Shown: piece by piece, positions 25,203 through 32,351 of the stretch
Position numbering within the stretch: position 1 is the first letter of the stretch
Layout of the letters: each line of letters begins with the position of its first letter
DNA from: Phil1 sp964487565
GTDB taxonomy: Bacteria; Bacillota; Clostridia; Christensenellales; CAG-138
DNA: 64,000 nt
Direction: 5' to 3'
Assembly (NCBI GenBank): GCA_964487565.1
Contig: CAZARN010000003.1
Location: 62,001 to 126,000, forward strand
Translations under genes and position numbers: made by a program
The notes under the pieces: generated by a model
Database searches by the model: none
Told to the model about the DNA's origin: nothing
The model's input: the letters and a program-made list of their open reading frames with translations, nothing else

Positions 25203-26540
25203 ATGAAATTTACAACTGATTACGAGCTCGAGAATTTTATACTTGATACTCAATGGGACGATCTGCCGGCAGAGGTCAAGGAAAGGATGAAGGGTTGCCT
25301 GATCGACCTTATGGGGGCCTTGATTTCCGGCAGTAAGAGCAAACAATTTGAGGTGGGGCTGGCACTTGCCCGCCGTGTGTTCCGCAGCGGTGACGTTGCC
25401 GTGATCGGCGCGGGAGACCGATTTGATTTTCTCGGAGCCGCATCTGCCATGAGCCATGCCTCCAACGCTTATGACATTGACGACGGTCATAATATAATTC
25501 GAGCCCATCCGGGAACTTCGTTCATTGGCGGCGTTTTGGCTGCTGCCTATGAAAAAGATTTGTCGATGAAGGATTTTCTCACTGCGCTTTATGTGTCATA
25601 TGAAGTCACTATCCGCATGGGAAGGGCTGTCATGGATTATTATCAGTTTGCCCATTCCAGCGGTACGTTCGGCGCGGTGGGCGTAGCTGCGGGTGTTGGC
25701 CGAATCTATGGCTTTTGCAGGGAAGAGCTGAACAATGCGCTTTCAATTTCGGAATTCAATGCGCCTTTGGTGCCTGCTATCCGGAGCGTCGAGCATCCTT
25801 CGATGAACAAGGACGGCGTTCCCTTTGGCGTTATGATCGGTGCTTTGGCGGTGATGGATTCCATGTCTGGCTTTACGGGCAACAAGAATTTGCTGGAAGC
25901 CGAGGAGTACCGGCACTATCTGAACGATCTTGGTGAAAAGCATGAGGTAATGAATTTATACTTCAAACCTTACCCGTGCTGTCGTTGGGCGCATCCGGCC
26001 ATTGATGCGTGCCTTTCCCTGCTTCAGGAACATGCAATTGTTCCCGAAAATATCGCATCGGTCAGAATTTATACGTTTCAAAGAGCGACGCAGCTTTCGA
26101 AGGGCGTTCCTACCTGCGCGGATGAGGCACAGTACAATATCGCATATCCAGTAGCTTCTTCGCTGGTAAACGGCGGCTTTTCCATCGCGCAGGTTGAGCG
26201 GACTGATGATCCGGCGGTTATCGAGATGATGAAGAAGCTCTCTTTCCATTGCGATCCGGTACTGGAATCGGCTTTTCCGGACAGGCGTTTGTGCAGGGCT
26301 GAAATCGAACTGGAAAACGGAAGCGTTTTTTGTTCCGAAATACATGAGCCGCGGGGGGAGCGAACGGATCACATAAATTGCGAATGGCTCAGCGATAAGT
26401 TTTGCCGTACCACGGAAGGAATCCTGTCCGCGGAGAAACAGAAGCAGATATTGTCTGCGTTGTTAAGCGACGGAGGTACGGTGCGGCCGTTGGTGGACGG
26501 AGTCAATGCCCGCTTGCTTAGTAAGCGACGGGAGAAATGA
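25203..26540 (+). CDS. MmgE/PrpD family protein
   Basis: 445 residues covering the whole MmgE/PrpD fold. Landmarks are GAASAMSHASNAYDIDDGH near residue 80 (equivalent to the AxxHxxDxDD active-site segment), HPGTSFIGGVLAAAY, SSGTFGAVG and the late KPYPCCRWAHPAIDA. Known members include 2-methylcitrate dehydratase, cis-aconitate decarboxylase and iminodisuccinate epimerase. No methylcitrate-cycle genes are nearby, so propionate catabolism is unlikely; a role on an imported amino- or imino-acid seems more likely from context. It follows the dehydrogenase by 100 bp. Confidence 0.85.
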   Translation: MKFTTDYELENFILDTQWDDLPAEVKERMKGCLIDLMGALISGSKSKQFEVGLALARRVFRSGDVAVIGAGDRFDFLGAASAMSHASNAYDIDDGHNIIRAHPGTSFIGGVLAAAYEKDLSMKDFLTALYVSYEVTIRMGRAVMDYYQFAHSSGTFGAVGVAAGVGRIYGFCREELNNALSISEFNAPLVPAIRSVEHPSMNKDGVPFGVMIGALAVMDSMSGFTGNKNLLEAEEYRHYLNDLGEKHEVMNLYFKPYPCCRWAHPAIDACLSLLQEHAIVPENIASVRIYTFQRATQLSKGVPTCADEAQYNIAYPVASSLVNGGFSIAQVERTDDPAVIEMMKKLSFHCDPVLESAFPDRRLCRAEIELENGSVFCSEIHEPRGERTDHINCEWLSDKFCRTTEGILSAEKQKQILSALLSDGGTVRPLVDGVNARLLSKRREK

Positions 26541-26677
26541 ATTTGATTGCCGCCCGGGCCGGCGGCCGCTGCAGACAATGAAGGGACAGACGGCCATACC
26601 GGCAAACAAAATTATACGTTTACAATTTTCAAAATAAACAATTTTACGGAGCTTTCGGGCAAAAGGAGGATATTCAA

Positions 26678-27793
26678 ATGAAAATCAAAACGCTAGGTTT
26701 CCCGATGATCAGAAATTTCCCCGGCGACATCAGAGATTTTACGCCGAACCTGTTCGCTTATCTGAACAAGTTCAGCGAAATTTCGATTGTTGTGGAAGAA
26801 GGTTACGGAGCAAGACTGGGATACTCTGCCCAGGATTATCTTGACGCGTGTCCAAGAGTTAAATTTGCGCCTATGCAGGAAGTGTATCGGCAGGATATGA
26901 TCGTGATCCTGAAAAATCCCGATCTGGATAATTTGGAATTGCTCCGGGACGGCGCCAGCCTCTTCACCATGATCCACTATGATACCAGACCGAACTGTGT
27001 TCAGCTGATCAAACGCAAAAAACTGAACACGTTCTCGATGGATGCTCTTGTGGACGATCAGGGGATCCGAACTTTCGTTGATTATTTCGGAACTGCATAC
27101 GCCGGCTGCGAGCGCGCATTTGCGGTTTTGAAAGAGACCAGGGTGGATTTTGCCAGTACGAAAAGGAAGCCTTTCGTTGTAACGATCCTTGGAGCCGGCG
27201 GCGTTGCGCAGGGATGCGTGAGGGCGTTTGAAGTCCTTGGCGATGCGGAATTATTCAAGAACAAGCTGCCCGGTATCATCACCCAAATCATCACAAGAAG
27301 CATTACTGCGGATTCAGAATATCTCAGCGAAGTGCTCTCCAAAACTGATATTCTTGTGGATGCAACGAAGCGTCCCGACTCCAGCAAGATCATAATATCC
27401 AATAAAGCGCTTGGCAGCCTCCCGGCTGACGCCATCATCCTTGACCTTGCCGCGGATCACTATGACGTCAGCGTGAATCCGCCTCATGTCAAGGCTCTTG
27501 AAGGCACGCTGAAGGGTACACCCAACAAAATGGTGATATACCCAAACGATCCGGAGTATGACAAGATCCCTTCTTTTGTGGATGCAACCAACCGCCGTAT
27601 TACTGTGAGCTGCGATGCCTGGCCGAGCACACATCCCGACCGCTCCATCAGGTATTATGAAGGTCTTCTCAAGAACTATTTGAACATACTGCTTGAGGAC
27701 GATATTTGCTCACTCGATTCCAACAGCAACAACGTATTTGAACGCAGCCTGTATCGTTCGACTATTGCTTACTTTTTGCAGAATCAAAAATAA
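26678..27793 (+). CDS. Second AlaDH/PNT-like NAD(P)-binding dehydrogenase
   Basis: 371-residue protein with the two-domain layout of alanine dehydrogenase/transhydrogenase and saccharopine-type enzymes. The N-terminal domain (FPMIRNFPGDIRDFTP start, then VVEEGYGARLGYSAQDYL) corresponds to AlaDh_PNT_N. The Rossmann motif VTILGAGGVAQGCVRAFEVLG lies near residue 170. It is only distantly similar to the dehydrogenase at 23.9 kb, so it is not a recent duplicate. Reaction unknown; oxidation of a secondary-amine (opine-like) compound would fit the family. AAAGGAGG precedes the ATG. Last gene of the island. Confidence 0.7.
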   Translation: MKIKTLGFPMIRNFPGDIRDFTPNLFAYLNKFSEISIVVEEGYGARLGYSAQDYLDACPRVKFAPMQEVYRQDMIVILKNPDLDNLELLRDGASLFTMIHYDTRPNCVQLIKRKKLNTFSMDALVDDQGIRTFVDYFGTAYAGCERAFAVLKETRVDFASTKRKPFVVTILGAGGVAQGCVRAFEVLGDAELFKNKLPGIITQIITRSITADSEYLSEVLSKTDILVDATKRPDSSKIIISNKALGSLPADAIILDLAADHYDVSVNPPHVKALEGTLKGTPNKMVIYPNDPEYDKIPSFVDATNRRITVSCDAWPSTHPDRSIRYYEGLLKNYLNILLEDDICSLDSNSNNVFERSLYRSTIAYFLQNQK

Positions 27794-27930
27794 AGACGCA
27801 TGATTGGATTGCAATCATCGTGGACGGTCAAAAAATCCCGGGCGCGCCGGGCTTCGGCCCCAATGACGCGCGGGAGCGCGACATGCCGGTAATGACGGTA
27901 TCCACAGACTGTATCCGAATTACCAAAGCC

Positions 27931-27968
27931 AAACAAAAAACAGACCCGATTGGGTCTGCTTTTTGTTT
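27931..27968. terminator. Terminator of the right tRNA-Thr copy
   Basis: AAAAAACAGACCC-GATT-GGGTCTGCTTTTT: a stable stem with T runs in both directions, immediately downstream of the minus-strand tRNA and after the last island gene. Confidence 0.85.
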
Positions 27969-28043
27969 GGAGCTGATACCCAGATTCGGACTGGGGACCT
28001 CGTCATTACCAATGACGCGCTCTACCAACTGAGCTATATCAGC
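27968..28043 (-). tRNA. tRNA-Thr (GGT), copy at right end of island
   Basis: 76 bases including CCA, with the same acceptor, D and anticodon arms (loop TTGGTAA, anticodon GGT) as the left copy. The T arm is CCCAG-TCCGAAT-CTGGG. The G-C pair of the left copy's T stem is here an A-T pair, a compensatory change, so both copies can fold. This copy has a complete promoter. Confidence 0.93.
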
Positions 28044-28090
28044 ATCATCCGCAACCCTGCCGGGCGTCGAACGTATAACATTATAACGAA
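27968..28090. repeat. Right direct repeat of the island
   Basis: Partner of 12542-12664. The 90 bp at 28001-28090 are identical to 12575-12664. The four differences (27982, 27986, 27992, 28000) all lie on the island side of the identical core. Confidence 0.9.
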
Positions 28091-28108
28091 TGAAAGCGAG
28101 TTATGCAA
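28080..28108 (-). promoter_or_regulatory. Promoter of the right tRNA-Thr copy
   Basis: On the minus strand, TTGCAT (28108-28103), 17 bp, TATAAT (28085-28080). The -35 box lies outside the repeat in host DNA. Confidence 0.7.
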
Positions 28109-28116
28109 GCATAATT

Positions 28117-28548
28117 TTAGGTTTTTTTGACCCCGTCGTCATGACACTGACTGAACCAGATTATCCCGTTGCGCGGACAGGTCATTATGCGCGGGTCAAA
28201 AGCTGCGGGCGAGAACCCGAAGCGCGGCAGCAAAGGCGCAAGCCCCGGCGTGATCTCGGCCTCGATCGTCGTCTGGGGAAGATCTTTCGCGCGGTAAAGC
28301 AGCACGCGGAATGTGAATTCCTCATAGGGGAGCGCGCAATACGCTTTTGACACCGTCATACGGTCGATGCGCAGCGCGTCGGAAACGGGATAAAGCCGTC
28401 CGGAGGCGATCGGCGTTCCGTCCTCCTCGGAAACAAAAACGTGCGCGGCATAGTCGTCCATCGCGTCAAAGCCGGCGCCGGTTTCGCGCCGCAACGCCTC
28501 TATGCCGGAAAAATCCTCGCGTCCCATGCTCCAAAGCGCCTTAAACAT
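28117..28548 (-). CDS. GNAT-like acetyltransferase
   Basis: 143-residue protein with the strand order of the GNAT fold (HVFVSEEDGTPIASGRLYPV, then RIDRMTVSKAYCALPYEEFTFRVLLYRAK). The core matches acetyltransferases such as the ElaA/YjcF type, but the acetyl-CoA loop is weak (KAYCALPYEEF instead of RGxGxG), so it may be catalytically altered. The ATG at 28548 is chosen because GGAGG ends 7 bp upstream; a TTG start 3 bp earlier is possible. First host-like gene right of the island. Confidence 0.65.
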   Translation of the reverse strand: MFKALWSMGREDFSGIEALRRETGAGFDAMDDYAAHVFVSEEDGTPIASGRLYPVSDALRIDRMTVSKAYCALPYEEFTFRVLLYRAKDLPQTTIEAEITPGLAPLLPRFGFSPAAFDPRIMTCPRNGIIWFSQCHDDGVKKT

Positions 28549-28664
28549 CAAAAAACCTCCGGGGAAATCTTTGTTGAATCATGTTACACCAAATCGGGGA
28601 TATTGTAAACGGCAAGGATATGTTGTAAAATCATTTTACAGTAACTGAAAGGCAGGGCAACCCC

Positions 28665-29039
28665 ATGGAAGACGAAAGGGATTTTGTAACGTTCACCGAT
28701 GACGACGGTAACGAGTTTGAACTTGACGTAATCGATTATTTCGAGTATGAGGACGAGGAATACGCGGTTCTCATGGATCTTTCCTCGGAGTGCGAGGATG
28801 AGGAATGCGATTGCGAGCATGACGTCTATATCATGAAGATCATCACCGAGGGCGACGAGGAGAGCTTTGTCCCCGCGGATGAGGATAAGTTCGACGTCCT
28901 GGCCGCCATCGCCGAAGAACGCCTCAACAGCGAGTGCGATTGCGACGACGATGAGTGCTGCTGCGACGACGAATGCGATTGCTCGGAGCATGAGCATGAG
29001 CACGGTCATTGCGACTGCGGCTGCAATCACGAGAAATAA
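28665..29039 (+). CDS. DUF1292 protein with Cys/His-rich tail
   Basis: 124-residue acidic protein. Residues 1-90 are a DUF1292 domain (FVTFTDDDGNEFELDVIDYFEYEDEEYAVLM), which in many Bacillota sits near the ruvX/yrzL genes; function unknown. Residues about 92-124 are an unusual tail of Cys pairs, Asp and alternating His (CDCDDDECCCDDECDC, then HEHEHGHCDCGCNH), plus an earlier CEDEECDCEHD. The tail looks like a metal-binding or metal-storage extension. A TATAAT-poor promoter region lies upstream, and a strong terminator follows. Confidence 0.8.
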   Translation: MEDERDFVTFTDDDGNEFELDVIDYFEYEDEEYAVLMDLSSECEDEECDCEHDVYIMKIITEGDEESFVPADEDKFDVLAAIAEERLNSECDCDDDECCCDDECDCSEHEHEHGHCDCGCNHEK

Positions 29040-29056
29040 TCAGAGAGCGAAAACGC

Positions 29057-29093
29057 AACGCCCCGCGCATTGAAACGCGGGGCGTTTTCTTGT
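29057..29093 (+). terminator. Terminator after DUF1292 gene
   Basis: AACGCCCCGCG-CATTGAAA-CGCGGGGCGTTTTCTTG: 11 bp stem followed by a T-rich tail. Confidence 0.85.
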
Positions 29094-29130
29094 TGCGCCT
29101 TACCGTTTCGCAAGGTTTGCACGGGGCTCA

Positions 29131-29159
29131 TTGTATGCGCTTTTTCGATATGATATAAT
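29131..29159 (+). promoter_or_regulatory. Promoter of the PH-domain/DUF975 genes
   Basis: TTGTAT (29131-29136), 17 bp spacer, TATAAT (29154-29159). Confidence 0.7.
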
Positions 29160-29191
29160 ACGCACATTCAGTGATAACGGAGGTATTTATT

Positions 29192-29581
29192 GTGGATAAC
29201 AAGGCGCAGGAATTCGTCTGGAAGGACAGAAAACGCATCATACTCGGCCTGCCGTGGACGTTCACGCGCTACCGTCTCACACAGGAAAAGCTCATTATCG
29301 ACACGGGCTTCCTCAACAGGCGGGAAGAGGAGATACGCCTTTACAGGATATTGGATATAACCCTCAAGCGCCCGCTCGGCCAGCGCCTGTGGGGCCTTGG
29401 CACGATACATCTTTGCACGGCGGACAAATCAACGCCGGAATTTGATATCCGCCGCGTGAGGGATTCGCGCAGGGTGAAGGAAATGCTCTCCGACATGGTG
29501 GAGCATGAGCGCGATGAAAAGCGCATCGCCGCGCGTGAATTCATGGACGGCGACGATATGGATGACGACGGTATACACTGA
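29192..29581 (+). CDS. PH domain-like protein (bPH_2/YdbS type)
   Basis: 129-residue protein resembling the bacterial PH_2 (DUF304) module: YRLTQEKLIIDTGFLNRREEEIRLYRILDITLKRPLGQRLWGLGTI is the typical core, where EEIxLYRIxD and the G-x-G-x-I strand are conserved. Unlike most YdbS proteins it has no membrane helix, so it may be soluble or membrane-peripheral. Its acidic tail ends in DGDDMDDDGIH. The GTG at 29192 is chosen since GGAGG ends 8 bp upstream. A DUF975 gene follows after 53 bp. Confidence 0.75.
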   Translation: MDNKAQEFVWKDRKRIILGLPWTFTRYRLTQEKLIIDTGFLNRREEEIRLYRILDITLKRPLGQRLWGLGTIHLCTADKSTPEFDIRRVRDSRRVKEMLSDMVEHERDEKRIAAREFMDGDDMDDDGIH

Positions 29582-29634
29582 AATCATCCTGAAAGACCGC
29601 CTTCGCTTTGCATGGCGGGGAAAGGATATATAAT

Positions 29635-30435
29635 ATGGAAAACAAACGCGCAGCCGATTACAGACGCATTGCACGCGGCGCGCTCACGGGCGCGTGGGGG
29701 CTTTGCCTTGCCGTAACGCTTGTCGCGGTGATAATGGGCGGAATGAATCACGGCGGGGCTTCGGTAACGATAACATTCGACGCGCAGGATCTTTCAACGC
29801 TTTGGAGCCGTAACGGGTTCAATCTGGCGGCGCTGCTTTCAAGGTTCGGGCTTTCGGACGCAGTCGCGCAATTCGCGGCGGCCGCAGCGAGCATAGGTTC
29901 GATGCTTGCCATCATCCAGCTCGTGCTCGGCGGCGCGGTGGAGCTAGGCCATAACAGGTTTTATATGATGCGCATCCGCGGCGAGGATCCGAAGTTCCCT
30001 GTGTTGTTTTCACGTTTTGAGATTTTCGGACGCGCCCTTGGGCTTAGCCTTTTCATGACGCTGTTCATCGTGCTGTGGTCGATGCTGCTGGTCATACCCG
30101 GCATCATCGCCTCATACAGATACAGGATGGCGCCGTATCTTATGGCCGAGAATCCCGGCATGGGCATACGCGAGGCGGTGAACGAGAGCAAGCGCAGGAC
30201 TGAGGGCTTCAAATGGCGCTGGTTCTGCCTCGATTTCAGCTTCATCGGCTGGGGCCTGCTCTGCTGCCTGACGCTCGGGATCGGTTTCCTGTGGCTGAAC
30301 CCGTATATTGCTGCGGCCGACGCCGCGTTCTTCCTTGACATAATGGGCGGGACGCAAAACGGCGCGGGCACAGGCGGCAATACGGCGGAACCGGAGTTTG
30401 AATATTCAGACCCCGACGGGACGCAGAGACTTTGA
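29635..30435 (+). CDS. DUF975 family membrane protein
   Basis: 266-residue integral membrane protein. Landmarks of DUF975 are clear: PGIIASYRYRMAPYLMAENP, the GIREAVNESKRRTEG segment and the DFSFIGWGLLCCLTLGIGFLWLNPY helix. About five membrane helices are predicted. Function unknown; members often accompany other membrane-homeostasis genes. The ATG at 29635 follows AAAGGA; an in-frame ATG at 29608 lacks a site. Confidence 0.85.
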   Translation: MENKRAADYRRIARGALTGAWGLCLAVTLVAVIMGGMNHGGASVTITFDAQDLSTLWSRNGFNLAALLSRFGLSDAVAQFAAAAASIGSMLAIIQLVLGGAVELGHNRFYMMRIRGEDPKFPVLFSRFEIFGRALGLSLFMTLFIVLWSMLLVIPGIIASYRYRMAPYLMAENPGMGIREAVNESKRRTEGFKWRWFCLDFSFIGWGLLCCLTLGIGFLWLNPYIAAADAAFFLDIMGGTQNGAGTGGNTAEPEFEYSDPDGTQRL

Positions 30436-30463
30436 CGGGGTTCATTGACGCGGGAGGCTGCCG

Positions 30464-32218
30464 ATGGATATAACCATTCAAATGAGGAGCGTTGAGCTGC
30501 TCGTAAAATTCCTAAAGCACGACATTGCGAACATACCGCCTTACGGCTATTCCGTACAGAAGGATAAATACCTTCCGGGCAGAAGCGCGCCTGTGCATCT
30601 TCCGAAAAGCACGCCGGAGGCGGAGGGCGTTTCCTCCAAAGCGGTGGAAAAGTTTTTTGCGGACGTGGGCGCCGAGGCCGATACGATCGCCGCGCACGGA
30701 ATGCTGGTAATGCGCCACGGCAAAGTGATCGCGGAGGGCTGTTACGCGCCTTACCGCACGGATGTGCCGCATATGCTCTATTCGATGAGCAAAAGCGTCA
30801 CAGGCGTTGCCGTCGGCATCGCGGTGGATGAGGGGTATCTTTCGCTCAGCGAGAGGCTGATCGATATCTTTCCCGAATTCACCAGCGCGGCGCAGGCAAA
30901 GATCCTTCGGGCGCACACGGTGTGGAATCTGCTCACGATGAGCAGCGGCAGCCGCTTCAACGAGGTCGGCTCCATGCTCGATGAAAACTGGACGCGCATG
31001 TTCATGGAATCCATCCCCAAATTCGAAGCGGGGACGGAATTTGAATACAATTCGCTCAACTCGTATATGCTTGCGGCGATCGTTGTCCGGCGCACGGGCA
31101 TGACGCTCACCCAGTTCCTGACGCCAAGACTTTACGAGCCGCTTGGCATTGCGGATCACGAATGGGAGAAATGTCCTCAGGGCATAGAAAAAGGCGGCTG
31201 GGGCCTTTCGCTCACGATGGAGGACGCCGCGAAGATAGGCGAGCTTTACATGCGCGGCGGCGTGTGGAACGGGCGGCGCATACTCAGCGAGGCATGGTGC
31301 CGCGAGGCTACGCGGGCGCAGATGAAAACGCCCAACGGCGAGCTTAAACACGGTTACGGTTATCAGATATGGATGGCGGACGACGAGGGCTCCTTCCAGT
31401 TCAACGGGGCGTTCGGTCAGTATGTCGTGTGTATGCCCAAGTATGACGCCACGGTCGTCATATTCTCGGGCAGCTCGAACCTGTTTGCCCACGGCACGCT
31501 CACCGCACATATAAAGGAGCTGTTTTCGGGCGTGACGCAGCAGCCGCTGCCGCGCGACGAGAGCGCCTGCGCGGCGCTTGAAAAGGCGCTTTCCTCATTG
31601 GTGTTCAAACCGGCCGCCGGGGCAGGCCTTGGCACGGATAAAGCCGAATTTTCACGCATCGCGGAGCTTCTCGACGGGCGTGAATACGTCCTTGCGGATA
31701 ATACCGGCGGACTTTTCCCGCAGACCGTGCAGGCCGTACACGGCAACTATACCGGCGGCACGGATATGCTCCGGTTCGAGAAGCGCGAGGGCGGTCTCGC
31801 CGTATATCTCTATGAGCGCGACGAGCGCAACGCGGTTTTCATCCGCGAAGACGGTTCGTTCGCATACGGCGCGGCAACGATGAAGGGCGAGCGGCAGCTT
31901 ACCGGCACGCGCGCGCTTTGGAAGCTCGCGCCCGGCGGGATACGCATGACTGTGATCTGCTCCTTCATAGAAACGCCGGATACGCGAATATTTGACCTGT
32001 CCGTAAAGCAAAACAGACTGCATATTTTATTTGATGAGCGACCGTCACTCAACAGGGTGGTGGATATGCTTTTTGAGCTTGTGGGTATATCCCAGGTGGC
32101 ATACCTCAAAAAGATGTTGCCCGAAATGAGGCGGGAACACGTGGATAATCTGGTGCGCTCGATGACGGTGCCGCAGGCGGACGGCACGATCGTCAAGCAC
32201 AACGAGGAGATAAGTTAA
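30464..32218 (+). CDS. Serine hydrolase, beta-lactamase (class C/S12) family
   Basis: 584-residue protein. A beta-lactamase-type domain covers about 40-370: nucleophile motif SMSK (Ser107-Lys110), Tyr motif YNS near residue 192, and a GAFGQ segment in place of the third KTG/HxG motif. No signal peptide is evident, so it is probably cytoplasmic, with an esterase, amidase or peptidase role rather than antibiotic resistance. The additional C-terminal region (about 380-584) of beta strands resembles the extra domain of large S12 esterases but I do not recognise it. GGGAGG precedes the ATG. Confidence 0.82.
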   Translation: MDITIQMRSVELLVKFLKHDIANIPPYGYSVQKDKYLPGRSAPVHLPKSTPEAEGVSSKAVEKFFADVGAEADTIAAHGMLVMRHGKVIAEGCYAPYRTDVPHMLYSMSKSVTGVAVGIAVDEGYLSLSERLIDIFPEFTSAAQAKILRAHTVWNLLTMSSGSRFNEVGSMLDENWTRMFMESIPKFEAGTEFEYNSLNSYMLAAIVVRRTGMTLTQFLTPRLYEPLGIADHEWEKCPQGIEKGGWGLSLTMEDAAKIGELYMRGGVWNGRRILSEAWCREATRAQMKTPNGELKHGYGYQIWMADDEGSFQFNGAFGQYVVCMPKYDATVVIFSGSSNLFAHGTLTAHIKELFSGVTQQPLPRDESACAALEKALSSLVFKPAAGAGLGTDKAEFSRIAELLDGREYVLADNTGGLFPQTVQAVHGNYTGGTDMLRFEKREGGLAVYLYERDERNAVFIREDGSFAYGAATMKGERQLTGTRALWKLAPGGIRMTVICSFIETPDTRIFDLSVKQNRLHILFDERPSLNRVVDMLFELVGISQVAYLKKMLPEMRREHVDNLVRSMTVPQADGTIVKHNEEIS

Positions 32219-32262
32219 AAAACTAACAATTCAAAAGTGATGCATAAAAATTATGAGTATGC

Positions 32263-32268
32263 TATAAT
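32263..32268 (+). promoter_or_regulatory. -10 box before the rnf operon
   Basis: TATAAT preceded by TATGC, about 80 bp upstream of rnfC; no convincing -35 at 17 bp. Confidence 0.35.
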
Positions 32269-32351
32269 ACGCGGTGAAGCGGTCTTTGCCGCGTATTTTG
32301 TGTGTAAAATGCTGTAAATATACCCATCATTCCGAAAGGCAGGTGCTTTAT

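Larger units (their letters stand above)
12575..28090. mobile_element. Genomic island bracketed by tRNA-Thr direct repeats
   Basis: A 15.4 kb block carrying rpoN, a kinase and activator, a peptide-type ABC transporter and three metabolic genes, lying between two direct copies of a tRNA-Thr gene and leader. Base composition and codon choice inside look less GC-rich than on either side. The right tRNA copy keeps a full promoter from the host flank (28080-28108), whereas the left copy's -35 region is replaced by island sequence. This fits insertion by crossover inside the 90 bp identity. No integrase gene is visible, so the mechanism (site-specific or homologous) is inferred. Confidence 0.6.

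Noticed and set aside
25203..26540. 2-methylcitrate dehydratase (prpD) of propionate catabolism
   Set aside because: No other methylcitrate-cycle gene is nearby and the family has several other activities.
30464..32218. Antibiotic-resistance beta-lactamase
   Set aside because: It has the S12 SxxK fold but no signal peptide and a non-standard third motif; an esterase/peptidase-like enzyme is more likely.
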